Source of the DNA: Zingiber officinale | Lineage: Eukaryota; Streptophyta; Magnoliopsida; Zingiberales; Zingiberaceae | NCBI RefSeq assembly: GCF_018446385.1 | Contig: NC_056000.1 | Coordinates: 30,706,011 to 30,770,010 of the forward strand | Direction: 5' to 3' | Length of the DNA: 64,000 bases | Part shown: positions 25,370-38,184 of the stretch, piece by piece | Position numbering within the stretch: the stretch's first letter is position 1 | Layout: the number at the start of each line of letters is the position of its first letter | Translations under genes and position numbers: made by a program | The notes under the pieces: generated by a model | What the model was told of the DNA's origin: nothing | Seen by the model: the letters and a program-made list of their open reading frames with translations, nothing else | The model's database searches: none

Positions 25370-26196
25370 CATTTTCAAAAATGATTTTTTATAGAAATCT
25401 CTCTCACAATAAATCTAATACTAATTTTATTTATTCTAAATAATTAAGTTTATATCCTAATTTTTTTCAAAAAACATTATAATAATAATTAACTAATAAT
25501 GCAAAATAATTTATTTAAATTTAAAAATATTATTTTTTACATAAACCTCACTCTTATTTATTTAAAATATTAGTGTTTAAATTCTAAAGAAAATTATAAA
25601 ACAAAAAGTTATTTGAACACCTAAAAAAATCATATGTATTCTTTCTTCAATATGAGCTGCTCAAAATTAGTAATTACTCGTAATTTATCTTTTTCGTGTT
25701 GGCTAAAACGGATTGATAGAGATATTAAGATGAACGAATTAGTTTTTTTACCACTATTTAGATGATATTTGATTCTAACAAAAAACAAAAACAAAAAATT
25801 CTTTCACTATCTAAACACATAACGATCAGCTATAAATTAATCTCATAATTCCTTTTCTTTTCCGTAATCAAGATAATCGTTTTTTTCTTTTCCGTAATCA
25901 AGATAATCTAAACACTTTTCCGTAATTAATCTCATAAACTCTTCAAACTAATTAATAAAAGGGGCAAATTCAACGTATCATACTGGCACACAGGATAATC
26001 GTTTTTTTTTTTTTTGCTTCTGTGATTGATCGGCTTTAAACAAGCAAATTCAACTAGCATGTCAAATCTCCCCAAAAAATAAAGTACGAGGTCAAAAAAG
26101 TGTAAACATAATGATGCCCAAGCATAAACCATGCCTTCCATTTAGGAGCAACGGGCGTAATTGGCATCTATGGCTTATATCCAAATAATAAACATG
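25370..26196. other. AT-rich 3' flank of SIS3
   Basis: No gene seen. Contains T-runs (about 26001-26015) and a short local duplication of TTTTCTTTTCCGTAATCAAG near 25852 and 25882. Confidence 0.5.
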
Positions 26197-29100
26197 TTAT
26201 TCACGGTCAAGAGCTCGGTCGACAACAGTATAGGACACAACAGGGACAATTATATTAGGTGGCACCTGAGAGACGACTACCTGTACTCCTCCACTCTCAA
26301 TGTCAGCAAAGTTGTCAGCTGCACCTGCATTCTCGCCGCGCACAGAGCGGAGCAGCAGTTCCTGCAGCCGCAGGAGATAGCTCTGGCCGGTAGGCTGTTG
26401 GTTCCGTACATACCTTGAGGCAGTGGCAACCACGCCGGGCGAAGGGCGTTCCGAATCTGCTTGGAGGTTGGAGAGGGCACTCAAGTCCAGATTGGGAAAC
26501 ACGGAGCAGCGGCATCTTGGGCATTTCACGTTCAGCCGGAGCCATTGGTCGATGCACTCCACGTGGAAGTTGTGAGCGCATGGGAGTCCTCGGACCTGCA
26601 TAAATTGAGGGGCCACTTCAGAATCCAAATGATAGATTAACAACGCATGCATTTTGACTGAGTTTTTATAAGGATGCTTAAGAAATGGGAATAAATGTGT
26701 CTCCTTGGACGTGTACAAATGAACTGAAGTAAAATTTCCAGTAATGATTCATGTCAAGCATCAGGATGCGTCATCTTGAGCACAGAAGATAGCTGACAGC
26801 TTCATTACCTCATTTCCAACACAGAATTCTTCAAGGCAGATGGGGCATTCACTGCAGTCGGTCGGAACGCCCTTCAATCGAAACTTGGGAAGTTCTTGAA
26901 TAAGAGCCTCCACGGCTTCCCTCTACAATACAAAGCAGTATGGAAATCGATGTAAAAAAAGAAAACAAAAGTTGATAAATATCCAACGATTGAGCTCAAC
27001 AAAACATTTGTAAACATTACAAAAGTAGTTATAAAAAAGAAAAAAGAAAGGCAACAACATATGGGAAGTTCTTGAATAAGAGCCTCCACGGCTTCCCTCT
27101 ACAATACAAAGCAGTATGGAAATCGATGTAAAAATAGAAAACAAAAGTTGATAAATATCCAACGATTGAGCTCAACAAAACATTTGTAAACATTACAAAA
27201 GTAGTTATAAAAAAGAAAAAAGAAACGCAACAACATAGTAAGTGATTGAAGGAGTCCACCTACTTGAACTCTTTAATCAAGAATATGAGCAAGAAATAAC
27301 AAAGGTTTAACGGAATTTGAGAACAAACGATTTTCCTAAAATGTCAGATGAAAGTACCTGGGCTGCCGTTAGATACAGTCCTGGATGGTATGCAGTATCT
27401 TGACCCATTCCACTGAGTTCCTGACCGGCAGCTTCAAATGCCCATTCAGGTACTCTTATCATGTCAACCAGAACCTGAAGAATCAACATGTTACTCATGA
27501 TACAAGTGTACATCATATAAACAAGAAAAAAAGCACTAGTTTACTCCGATTCATAAAAGATAACTATAAAGCCTAGTATCAACAAAAACATACATTTTGA
27601 TGGCTCAATGTTATAGTAAAAATGATATCGCAACTCATTACTAGACAGATAATCAAGTAAATCAACTAATCTCAACTGTTAGTTATTAACACGATGGCAG
27701 GAGCTTTCTTAATTCAGATTATTGTCATTATGAACATAATCATTTTTTACATTGTACAGCCAGTTTCAAGTTTAATTTTAGTACATTTAATTAAAAATAA
27801 TAATCAAGGTAAGCAACGATTTTGGAAAAATATGAAATATGCTTATACTTCACTATTCATTCTCGGTCAAAACAAGAGAGCATTGTAAGAAAAACTGGAA
27901 CGGAAAGATATTGCACACAATATTGACGTAGAACGTGATAATGTTCACACCAAGAGCCCCTCATCGCCAGTCTCACGGTGAGATGAAGACAGGGTACTGA
28001 GCGATCCCCTAAGTGGGAGGGTTATTTGTCATAGCCGTAACCACGACTCGAACCCTTGCCCATTGATACAAGTCTACCACCTGGGTACCAACTCAATTAT
28101 GCCCGGGGGCGGTATTGCACACAATATGAGAGTCCGGTAAGTGGAGTTAACAACCAAAACAATTTATCAACAAAAAATAGCACAAATAATTAGTAGCTCT
28201 ACTATCTTTGGAAAAGAAAACAAGTAAGGTTTCCTAGAAGGATATTTAAGGTGCTTTGGAATATCATTCAAAAGGATCTCACCCCATATTCTGAGATTGG
28301 AATTCCATGTTGAGCGCGCTGTAAGTGGGCTTGCCTACGTGTCAGCCACTGCAAAAAAACTTAGATTTACAATATATTGGAGGGAAAAATGAATTATTTT
28401 AAAAACACCTAACACTTTTATCCAATAAATTGAAACACTACATAAATGACACGATGTGTTCTACTCCACAATCATTCATTAGAGACGCTGACTTTGAAAC
28501 ACCAAGCAGCAATAAATTCTCTCATATCAAAGACAAAAATACTTAGAGACTGCAAGTGAAATCAACATCTGTCCTTAATGGAGACCATATCATGCTTAAT
28601 GGAAAAAAAAATGCATGAAAATCTGAAAATATTTAGAAAACAAAAGACTGATTATTTAGAATCTGATACTCTTGGAAAATGCCTTTAGGTTATCAATAAT
28701 GATAAGCAAGAATCCTGTCCAAGCTCATCTTGTCGTACATAGAAATTAGAAATTATCTGCATCAAAAGGTTGAAACGTTTGAATTTATTTGCTTCAAGAA
28801 TACTCTATTTATAATTTGGCTTCAGTAAACAGTTCCCAAAGGAAATTAAATATACTTTTCTAAGTGAAAAATCTAGCAGTTCTAACTCAGCAAAGAATGA
28901 CAGCACATGCACATACCATTCAAGCAACATAAGTCAAGCAGGTAAGTTCACTAAATATGAATTAAATCATCATAAACCATTAACTGGAACTAGAAAATGA
29001 GGTTATCTACAGACATGCATATACATAACAAACCTTTCCAGCAGAAATACAAGCTATGCAAACTAATCCACAATAACTGAAAAGTAGCCATATGAGAAAA

Positions 29101-32100
29101 CCCCATTTCTGGCCTTCTTCTGGCAGCTGCAAGCATCAAGAACCAAAATGGAGAGTAGAAATCAGTAGCTGGTGTTATAGTGGCATGGTTGAAAAGTTGA
29201 GGGAGAACTTACACAGCTTCTTGCACTGGTGAACCATAATGTGCCAACCACAGTCCAAACCCAAAGAAAAGGATAAAGGAGCAAAATGAGAATGGAAAGA
29301 ACCACTAGCCTTCCACAAAAGCGAGCATATCTTTGTTCTGATCCAAGATCTCTAAAATATATCATTCAATATAAAGCATTGAGCATTCACCAAGCATAAA
29401 GAATGCCAATTCATAACTAACACTATTACAACAAAAAAAAATGACAAGCGGGGTATTAAGAATCACCAAATCAACAATTAACCATAAAGTCACTGGTGCT
29501 GCAAGCATTTGTTGACTTTTGACAATGTGGCCATTCTGAGGCCAGTAATATAATCGTTTTTTTAACAATGGAAAATTACCCCAAAAGACACCTATTTTCA
29601 ATTTCAACCCGGCAAGACCCGGAAGGGAAGCCTTGGCGCAATGGTAAAGTTGTTGTCATGTGACCAAAAGGTCACGGGTTCGAATCCTGGAAACAGCCTC
29701 TTGCAAAAAGCAGGGTAAGGCTGCGTACAATGGATCTTTCCCCGGGACCCCGCATGGCGGGAGCTTCGTGCACCGGACTGTTTATTTTTTAAACCTGGCA
29801 AGACCCTTTTCCATAAACTGCCCAAAAAGGTTCCCTTTTCTCAACCAGAAATGCCCCTCATTTCAGCACCTTTTTTCTAGTGGACCTATTAACTGGTTCC
29901 ATGATGTATTTTGTTTAGGAAAACAAACCTCATAGAGAACACCATCATCACTAACCCTGTCTACTACAAGCTTTGTCAGTCTGCAATCACTGAATGCTTC
30001 ATACAATCTCATCATCCTGGCATTTCCAACAAAAACCTCAACCTCTAGCTCTCCAAGGCTCTATTGCAATGACAGTTTTAAGCTGCTTGTTTTGTTTGGA
30101 TACAAATCTTGGCAATGTCTCCTTCACTACCATTGCTCTGCTACAAAAACCTAAGATACCACCAGCAACTGTTGGAATGTATACTGAAAACCTAAGCTTT
30201 GTAAACATTTATTATGAATAAAGAATCACATTTGGTCTAATTGTCTACATTTGTTTGTAGTTGTTCATTTAATTTATATTGTAGATAACATAGTATGTGG
30301 TGTCACATACAGAAGATGATGTTATCAGTACCTTATAAATTATAAACAGTAGCTCACGACCAAAATGGAAAAGGAACAAACCATTAGAAGGTCGTAGTGT
30401 AATTAGATATTAGTTTATCTTGACTATATAATTACACTAGTACACTCAGAGTGTATTGAGTAGGACCATTTGAGGTCGTTTCTTTTATACTGACTTTATA
30501 AAGGAACAAAGACCTCAGTTATTATGGAAGTGTGTGCTCTTAATCCTAATATAATAACAAGCACATATATTTGATATTTATTTCTTTAATTTATCAATGG
30601 GTGAGATTTAGTTCGTTGAATCAATAAACCCGATAAGTTGGGAAATGGTATTACTTATAGTGTGTGTTGTTGATTATAGAAGGAAACCGTGTCCTAGAGA
30701 TACTAGGTTGATAATGTCCTCAAGAGGAGCTCATAAAGATTGTCATGTTAAACCCTGCAGTGGACTTAGTCCAATGACAATAAGGTTGAGTGGTACTACT
30801 CTTGGACTTAGATATTAATTAAATGAGTTGTCAAGAACTCACTTAATTAGTGGACATTCGATATCTTAAACACAGGAGACTAACACACTCATAATAAGAA
30901 GGAGCCCAAAATGTAATTTGGGATTGGTGCGGTAGTTCAATGATAGTTCTCTAGTGGAATGAATTATCATTGATAAAATTAAGTTGTGTGTTCGGGCGAA
31001 CACGGATGCTTAATTTTATCGGGAGACCAAAACCAATTCCTCCTCTCGGTCCCTATCGTAGCCTCTTATTTATAGAGTTCTATACCCACTTATACCCACC
31101 TTCTATACCCACCGATAAGGAGCCGGCCAAGCTAGCTTGGGAACCAAGCTAGGGCCGGCCTAGGTATATTGGGTGGCCGGCCCTAGCTTGAACCCCAAAT
31201 AAAATTAAAAAGAAATTTAATTTTAATTTTTATTATTATGTGGAAGATATATTTTAAAGAGAATTAAAATTAAAATATATCTCTTGTAAAAGATCTATTA
31301 AAGATTAAAGAAAGAGATTAGATCTCTTTCCTTATTTGTAGATTGGAGAGATGTTTTATTTTTCTTTAAAATTATTCACATGTTGATAAAATTAAAATTA
31401 TAGAAATTTCCTTTTATCAACCATGAAGAGATTTTAAAGAGAAATTTTATTTTTAAAATTTCCGGAACAAATTAGGAAGTTTTAATTGTTGATTAAAACT
31501 TGTCCTCTTTGTTTTCAATGATGTGGCCGACCATCTCAAGTTAATTGGGAAATTTTGTTTTATTTTTCTCAATTAATTCATGTCAAGAAAAATTAAGGAA
31601 ATTTTATTGTAATTAAATTTCCTAATTTGCCTAGGCCAAGGAATATAAAAGAGGGTGCCTCATGAGACACAACCTCTATTATTTCACTCCCTCTTTTGTT
31701 CCTTGGTGTGGCCGGCCATCATTATCCTCTCCCTCTCTTCCTCTTGTGGTGGCCGAACCTCTCTCTTCCCTTGGAGCTCTCGTGGTGGCCGGATACTACT
31801 AGAGAAGAAGAAGAAGAAGGAGAGAAAGCTAGCATCTCTAGGCGCTTGGATAGTATTTTGATTTTCTTCTTTGGTGAAGTTCTTCCTTTGTGGCCGAACC
31901 TTGCTTGGAGGAGAAGAAGGTGGTTGGAAGTTTCTCATCTCGGAATATCGTTGCCCACACAACGTCCGAGGTTAGAAGAGGAATACGGTAGAAGATCAAG
32001 AGGTCTTTCTAGAAGGTATAACTAGTAATTTTTCCTTTCCGCATCATACTAGTTATTTATGGAAATAATACCAAATACAAGAGGCTTACGTTCTAGAATT

Positions 32101-35100
32101 TCTGTTTTTTTTCGAAGTTGTGTTCTTTTGTTTTTTCTTTTCCTTGTGATTTGATTGTTCTCTTTGGTTAACCTAAAGTTATTTTAGGAAATTAAATATT
32201 AGCTTTCTATTAAAGGTTTTGTCTAGTCGGTGGTGGTTGCTCCCATATCCAAGAAGGTCATGTGCCTCGCCACGTCAGTACTGGGAACCTTTTATGGAAA
32301 TTAATATTTAATGAAATTAATAACTTAAGGAGACTTGGGTCGAACGTGTTAAGTTCCGCAGGAGATCCAAGTCAAAACCTAAAAGAACAAATAGATTAAG
32401 TTTTGGATCAAACGTGTTAAGTTCCGCAGGCGATCCAAAATTTAATTTAAAAGAACACATGGTAGCTAGGAAAAGGTTCAGACCTTTGTACAAAATTTTT
32501 GTACAGTGGAACCTATAGGTTTTCCGAGTAGCAACCAACAGCAACTACCCTGTTTGTGAGTTGCCTAACAACATTCATAAGGAGTAGGCTTAAGTCATCC
32601 TTTTAAACATAACTATAAGATCAACTAGAGTTAAATAGTGTCATTTTCTCTATGATGGATCACAGATATGATTTATTTTTTGAGATTGCAGTCATCTATA
32701 AATTTTATTGGGGCTCAAAAAAACAAACCTTGATCTGATAAAGTTCGTAAATAATTTAACAATCTATGTTTTAATTTCTACATCCTACTTCATAGGGATG
32801 AAACCATTACAGATGAAGTATTGTCATAGTTGTAGAGAATTGAAAACCAACATACATTTGGATTGGCATCTACTTCAACCACCAAAGAGGTTTCAAAAAG
32901 CAATATAGTGACGCTTTTGAATTCACAGTCAACTGAGTGAAACTCAAAGTGAATGTCAGTGTCAAATAAATAGAAGGTGACGAACAACTTCCAGCTGAGA
33001 TTTTTTGTTTACGAACACACTGGAAAGTCAACATAAGTATCTCTTCTCAGCTTCCTAATGTAAACTCCATTCAGACTTCAGCCATCAATAATGTGGAACC
33101 GCCACATCAGCTGCCCTCCTAGAGCCGGTCCCACGAATATGGAGGGAGGTAAATGCAGGTACACAGCTGAAATGCAAGTCCTACGAATGATGGTCAACCA
33201 TCCTCTTGTTTTTTGTGAATCGTGATTTACAAGCATTGATTGATGACCTAAACAGGAAATTGTGTAAGAATAAGAATAAAACTAGGCCTCAACTAGCCAT
33301 TGACATATGTGATAATTAGAACCGGTACATGAAATTATGCTAGGAGGATATGAATTCAGAGTTACAGAAGACTGAGCCTCAGAACATAATGATCCCAGCT
33401 CCTCTCTTTGACATTTGATTGATATAAATGCGAAAATAAATGATAGCACAGTGATGAAGATGTGCTTCAATCAATTGGGAGTGAGATTGTTAAAGAGAAG
33501 AGCATCAAAGACCCGATAGTCATGGAAGACTCAACATCTAGTAGAAGATGTACTAGAGCATAGTTTTGAGATGGAGGCAAGTATTTATGGAAGAGTATAA
33601 CCAATGAGAGGCAGCCAGGTGATTAGCTAATTGAATTTTATATGAAGATGATGGTTCTCAACAAGAACTATTCATTGGTTAGGTAAGTTGACCTAGTTAA
33701 CAATACTTTGCAATCTATGCCAGGAGCTATGATATGGCCAAAAATGTAAACATTAGTATTCTGTGCCTAGAGCTATGTTATGGTCAAGTATGGTTCAGTA
33801 TCTTATGGGACTCCAAAAAGAACAGCCATTGAGTTGCATTCTTTTGTCCATCTAATGCATCACTAGGAGAAATCTACTGTATGATGTTCTTCTCAAAAAG
33901 AGTAGCCACTATAGTTCGTCCACATCTCTGCTACTTAACAAATATATGACATTCTTCTTGGATCTAAATTTATTGTAAGACTAAACAAAGGGTAAAATTC
34001 ATATCGAGGACACTAAAGCTAGACTTCAGTTGGGAAAGATAGGCTTTTGAAATGCAGCAAACAATCTTATAGTAATTTCTCCTGATGTTAGGATATAGGA
34101 GAATATCTTGTATGACAATATGCTAAAATGCTCAAAACAATACTACTACAACAACAACGATCAAGCCTTATCCTACTAGGTGGAGTCGGTTATATGGATC
34201 ATTTTACGCCAAGCTCTATCTTCTACTACATCACCATCTATACTTAAATAAATTTTATCTTATTTTATTATTACTAACTAATTCTTTTTTGGTCTTCCTC
34301 TTCCTCGTTTCATTTGTGTGTTTGTTATAATTTCACATCGCCTAACTAGAGTATTTATTGGTCGTCTAAGTATATGTCTGTACCATCTTAAACGTGTCTC
34401 TCGGAGTTTTCCTTCCATAGATACACCTCTGACTTTCTCTCTAATACTCTCATTTCTTATTTTGTTCATCCTCATATGTCCACACATCCGCCTTAACATC
34501 CTCATCTCTGCAACTCTCATCTTCTGCTCATGTGCTCAAGTCATAGCACAACATTCAGCTTCATATAACATAATAGATCTAACTGCAATTTTGTAAAAAT
34601 TAAAAAAGTTTTAGAGATACTTTACGATCACATAAAACACCCGACGTTCTTCTCTATTTTAACCATCATGCTTGTATTCCATGTAAAACATCTCTCTCAA
34701 TCCCTCCATCATTTTATAAAAATGATCTTAAATATTTAAAGCTCTCGATTTTGAACAACTCATTATCCCCTATCTTAATAATTGTCTCATTACGTCTAAT
34801 ATTGCTAAACTTAAATTTCATATATTCTATCTTTATTCTACGAAGCCAAAAACCTTTCCCTTCTAGTGTTTCCCGCCAAGATTCTAATTTAGCATTTACT
34901 GCTTCACGTCTTTCATCTACTAAAACAATATCATCTGCAAACAGCATGCACCACAGTACCATATCTTGAATGTATGTAGTGAGTTCGTTCATAATTAGTG
35001 TAAAAAGATAGAGACTTAGAATTGATCCTTGATGTAACCCTATCTTTATTGAACATGCTTCAGTTACTCCGCGCCTTTACTCTTGTCGTTATATCTTCGT

Positions 35101-38100
35101 ACATATCCTTAATTAGTTCAATATATGTTATGCTAACACCTCTCTTTTCTAGAATTCTCCATCTAATTTCTCTTAGGACTCTATCATAAGCTTTTTCTAA
35201 GTCAAGGAATATCATATGTAGATCTTGTTTTTACTCCTGATATTTTTCAATTAGTTGTCTAAAAAGATGTATAGCTTCTATTGTCAACCTTCCAGGCATA
35301 AACTTAAATTGATTTTCGATCACCGTGGTCTCCTTAATCTTTTTTCATTACTTTTTCCCAAATTTCATGGTATGACTCATTAGTTTAATACCCCTATAGT
35401 TTGCACAATTTTATACGTTTCCCTTATTCTTAAATAAGGGAACTAGAGTACTTACTCTCCATTGATCAGACATTTTTTTCGTTTTCAATATCATGTTAAA
35501 TAATTTTGTAAGTTATTTAATACATTGTTTCCCTATGCACTTCCATACCTCTATCGGAATATCATCTAGCCCAATGACTTTTCCATTGTGCATCTCATTT
35601 AAAACTTGTTCAACTTCTGAAGTTTGAATTTTACGATAAAAATTTAAATTTCTATACTCATTTGACCTACTTAAATTACCTAGGTTATGTTAGTCACCTA
35701 AACCTTCATTAAAAAGTTGATGAAAATACCTCTTCCATCGCTCTTTTATTTCTCCATCGTTTTACCCTATTACATTCATCTTTAATACATTTTATTTGGA
35801 TAAGATCTCTTGTTTTCCTTTCTCTCACTTTAGCTATTCTATCAATGTCTCTTTCCCCCTCTTTTGTATCCAAATTTTGATATAATCGTTCAAAAGTTTT
35901 CTTATTTGCTTTATTCACTACTTTCTTAGGCTCTTTCTTGGCTATTGTATATTTTTTAAAAATTTTCTTGTTCTTACAAATATATAATTCCTTATAAGTT
36001 GTTCGTTTTTCCTTCACTTTCTGTTATACTTTCTCATTCTACCATCAAGATTCTTTATTTAGTGGTGCATGTCTTTTTGACTCACCGAGTACATTCTTAG
36101 CTATTATTTTCAACTTTGATACCATCTTATCTTATGTCGTATTAAAGTCACCATATATTTTACCTAATACTTGTACTCTTATCTTCTCCTTAAATATATT
36201 TTGCTTTCCATCCTTTAACTTCCACCACTTAATTCTATGAGCTGTATATATTTTCTTTTTATTGATATTATGCTTGAGACGTATATCCAACACTACTAAC
36301 CTATGTTGGGTAGTTAATCTTTCTCCAAAAGGATGACCTTCGAATCTTTACAAATCTTTTTATCCTTCTTCCTAACCATAAGAAAGTCAATTTACGATTT
36401 ATTATTCCCACTTTTGAACGTGACTAAATGTTCTTTTCTTAAAAAATGTATTAGCTGGTATAGGGTCATATGATATCGCCAAATCTAATATAGTTTTCCC
36501 TTCTTTATTTCTCATTCCGAACACCCTCTCATATTCCTCATTTTTCACTATGATATGCTCATTTAGATCACCTCCTATTAAAATTATTTCATTCAGCGGA
36601 ATGTTTTGTAATACTTCATCTAAGTCGTCCTAAAACCTTGATTTTGTAGTTTCATCTAATCATACTTGTAGTGCATATTCACTAATTATATTCATAGTTT
36701 ATTTCGCAACTATTATCTTAAGGGCTATAATTTGATCTCCTTTTCTAACTACTTCTACAACTTCATCTTTTAACGAATTATCTACAACAATACCCACTCT
36801 ATTTCTTGCTTTACTATTTCCTTTGCACCATAACTTAAAACTCGAGTTCTCTATCATGTTTGCCTACTCGCTTACCCATTTTGTCTTTTGTACACAAAAA
36901 AAACTAATTCTTCTCCTAATTATCATATTTACTACTCCATTGATTTACTAGTGAGGGTTTTTATGTTCCATGTTCTAAATCATAGACTATTAATTTTCCT
37001 ATCATATTTATTTTTCCTATCATATTTGTTTTTATCCAATCTATGATGTGAGAACCCTTACTTATTTAACGCTACACTCAAATCTCATAGAGATATAGCG
37101 GTCCTTGCCGATACGTTATAGTCGGACTCTGCAACATGAACTCTTACATATTTAGTACTACATCTGAGTTCTGGAGATGTAGTGATCCTTGCTGAGACGT
37201 TACAGTCAAACCCTGCAACGCGTTTCTTCCGGGGAATAACCTAGCATTAACACAATAGTTTAATGGATCCATTAACATTTGTCATAGTTTTAAGCAACCT
37301 AATGCAATCTTCCTACTTTATCTGGGGCTTGGGACCGACCATAATTTTTTTTGCTACAATTATGATTCTTTTGTCCATTGTGTAGATTAGGTTGCATCAG
37401 CATATAGTAATTTGGGAAAACCATTTTTTTTCTAAAATGCTCAAAACAATGGTTTTCCCAAATCACTATATGCCGATGCAACCTAATCTACACAATGGAC
37501 AAAAGAATCATAATTCTAGCAAAAACAAAATTAGGGATCTTTTTAGGTCAATTGACCTAAAATAATTTTAAATATTGATATAATTCTTTTAAAACTACTG
37601 AAAACTACATCACTTGAAGAAAAATGATCATTATATTTATACAGAAGAAATAGCTAAGTTGTTGGATGACAAAATTGTGGTACTTACAAACCCATTCCAG
37701 CTGCAAGCCCGTTGTCCACAAACATTAGCAGTCGAAATATGAAGACAGTGGTATAGTCAACCTGAATCAGATGTCATCTTGAGCTCACTCAAAAAAAAAT
37801 CAAAAAATCAGTAGTTCCCTCAACGTTAAAAACGCCAATGTTGTTTACTACTCACCACAATCCATATGTGCAAGGGATGCGTGCATAGATGGTACCGCTT
37901 CCAGTTGATCGACACAATAATTCTAACAAAATCTCGTCAAGAAAGATCAAAACCCTCCTAGTCCAACCAACCAATAGAACAAACAAAATCTAAAAATTCA
38001 AGGACTAAATCACCCGATCAAGGACCAAGGATACATGCTCGTAGCCAACATGGACAAGAAGAATCCGTCGTACCTGCAAGCAATTAAAGCAAGGAGTATT

Positions 38101-38184
38101 CCCACACCCAAAAACAGCTGCACAGTTCTTCGACGGATAATGGAATTCAACTCACCACTTGAAATCGACGCCTCGCATGGCCAT
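26197..38184 (-). CDS. SIS3: RING-H2 E3 ubiquitin ligase, SIS3 orthologue (ten exons)
   Basis: Membrane RING-type ubiquitin ligase; Arabidopsis SIS3 promotes sugar responses in seedlings. Exons (minus): 38184-38156, 38073-38035, 37922-37856, 37761-37688, 29351-29213, 29126-29034, 28348-28283, 27474-27358, 26922-26809, 26595-26197. All introns are GT-AG and phases agree, giving 378 residues, close to the Arabidopsis length as I recall it. The start [20 protein letters not shown] matches the known family N-terminus. Hydrophobic membrane-type segments lie near residues 12-30, 46-60, 81-110 and 125-147. The RING-H2 finger uses Cys234, Cys237, Cys252, His254, His257, Cys260, Cys271 and Cys274, split between exons 9 and 10. 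The C-terminal tail after residue 290 is variable. No break was seen, so the gene looks functional despite a fourth intron of about 8.3 kb. Confidence 0.96.
26887..27237 (-). repeat. 176-bp tandem duplication spanning SIS3 exon 9 acceptor
   Basis: Sequence from 26887 is repeated from 27063 with very few changes. The duplicated unit contains the first 36 bases of exon 9, its splice acceptor and about 140 bases of intron. The upstream copy (27063-27098) is therefore a partial decoy exon with a good acceptor and no following donor. Confidence 0.95.
27909..28127 (-). mobile_element. tRNA-derived SINE in SIS3 intron 7
   Basis: TATTGCACACAATAT flanks it exactly (27909-27923, 28113-28127). Element 27924-28112 (189 bp), minus strand: 5' part has A-box-like ATAATTGAGTTGGTACC and a clear B box GGGTTCGAGTC. 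It has no A- or T-run at the 3' end. Confidence 0.88.
29606..29806 (+). mobile_element. Au SINE in SIS3 intron 4
   Basis: Element about 29621-29790. Shows the Au signature: CTTGGCGCAATGGTAAAG (A box), GTCACGGGTTCGAATCC (B box), CTGCGTACAATGGA, and GTGCACCGGACTG before a T-rich end. Flanks AACCCGGCAAGACCC (29606-29620) and AACCTGGCAAGACCC (29792-29806) are a 15-bp target duplication with one change. Confidence 0.95.
30170..32540 (+). mobile_element. Angela-like copia solo LTR in SIS3 intron 4
   Basis: 2371 bp starting TGTTGGAATGTATACTG and ending AGCAACCAACA, flanked by GCAAC on both sides (30165-30169, 32541-32545). The opening resembles Angela-type LTRs from memory. TATA-like AATATAAAAGAGG is near 31641. 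No protein domain of an internal region is present. Confidence 0.85.
32546..34122. other. SIS3 intron 4, older sequence with a SINE fragment
   Basis: No gene seen. At about 33093-33168, inverted, lies a diverged piece of the T-tailed SINE (GCCGGTCCCACGAATATGG, ATGCAGGTACACAG), corresponding to its 3' half. Confidence 0.6.
34123..37450 (-). mobile_element. RTE-type LINE in SIS3 intron 4
   Basis: A perfect 19-bp target duplication (34123-34141, 37432-37450; CTAAAATGCTCAAAACAAT) encloses about 3.3 kb. The element reads on the minus strand and ends in a CAACAACAAC-type trinucleotide tail at 34145-34158. RT remnants: [10 protein letters not shown] near 34920-34950, and the post-RT tail with MLRRMCGH and [11 protein letters not shown] near 34370-34510. 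The 5' leader near 37040-37340 carries two diverged copies of a block containing GACGTTACAGTC/ATACGTTATAGTC. Coding is broken by many stops, so it is a dead copy. Confidence 0.88.
37342..37533. repeat. large inverted repeat at the LINE 5' junction
   Basis: Arm 37342-37425 is the reverse complement of 37448-37533; the best 74 bases differ at three positions. The spacer is a T-run plus the target duplication. The left arm is inside the LINE insertion and the right arm is host intron sequence. Confidence 0.92.

Noticed and set aside
26874..27259. Phe-rich membrane-like frames beside SIS3 exon 9
   Set aside because: They translate intron sequence of the 176-bp duplication.
29621..29700. Possible tRNA gene at the Au SINE
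   Set aside because: A and B boxes belong to the SINE; no cloverleaf acceptor stem closes.
34318..34596. Plus-strand frame over the LINE
   Set aside because: It is antisense to the LINE post-RT tail.
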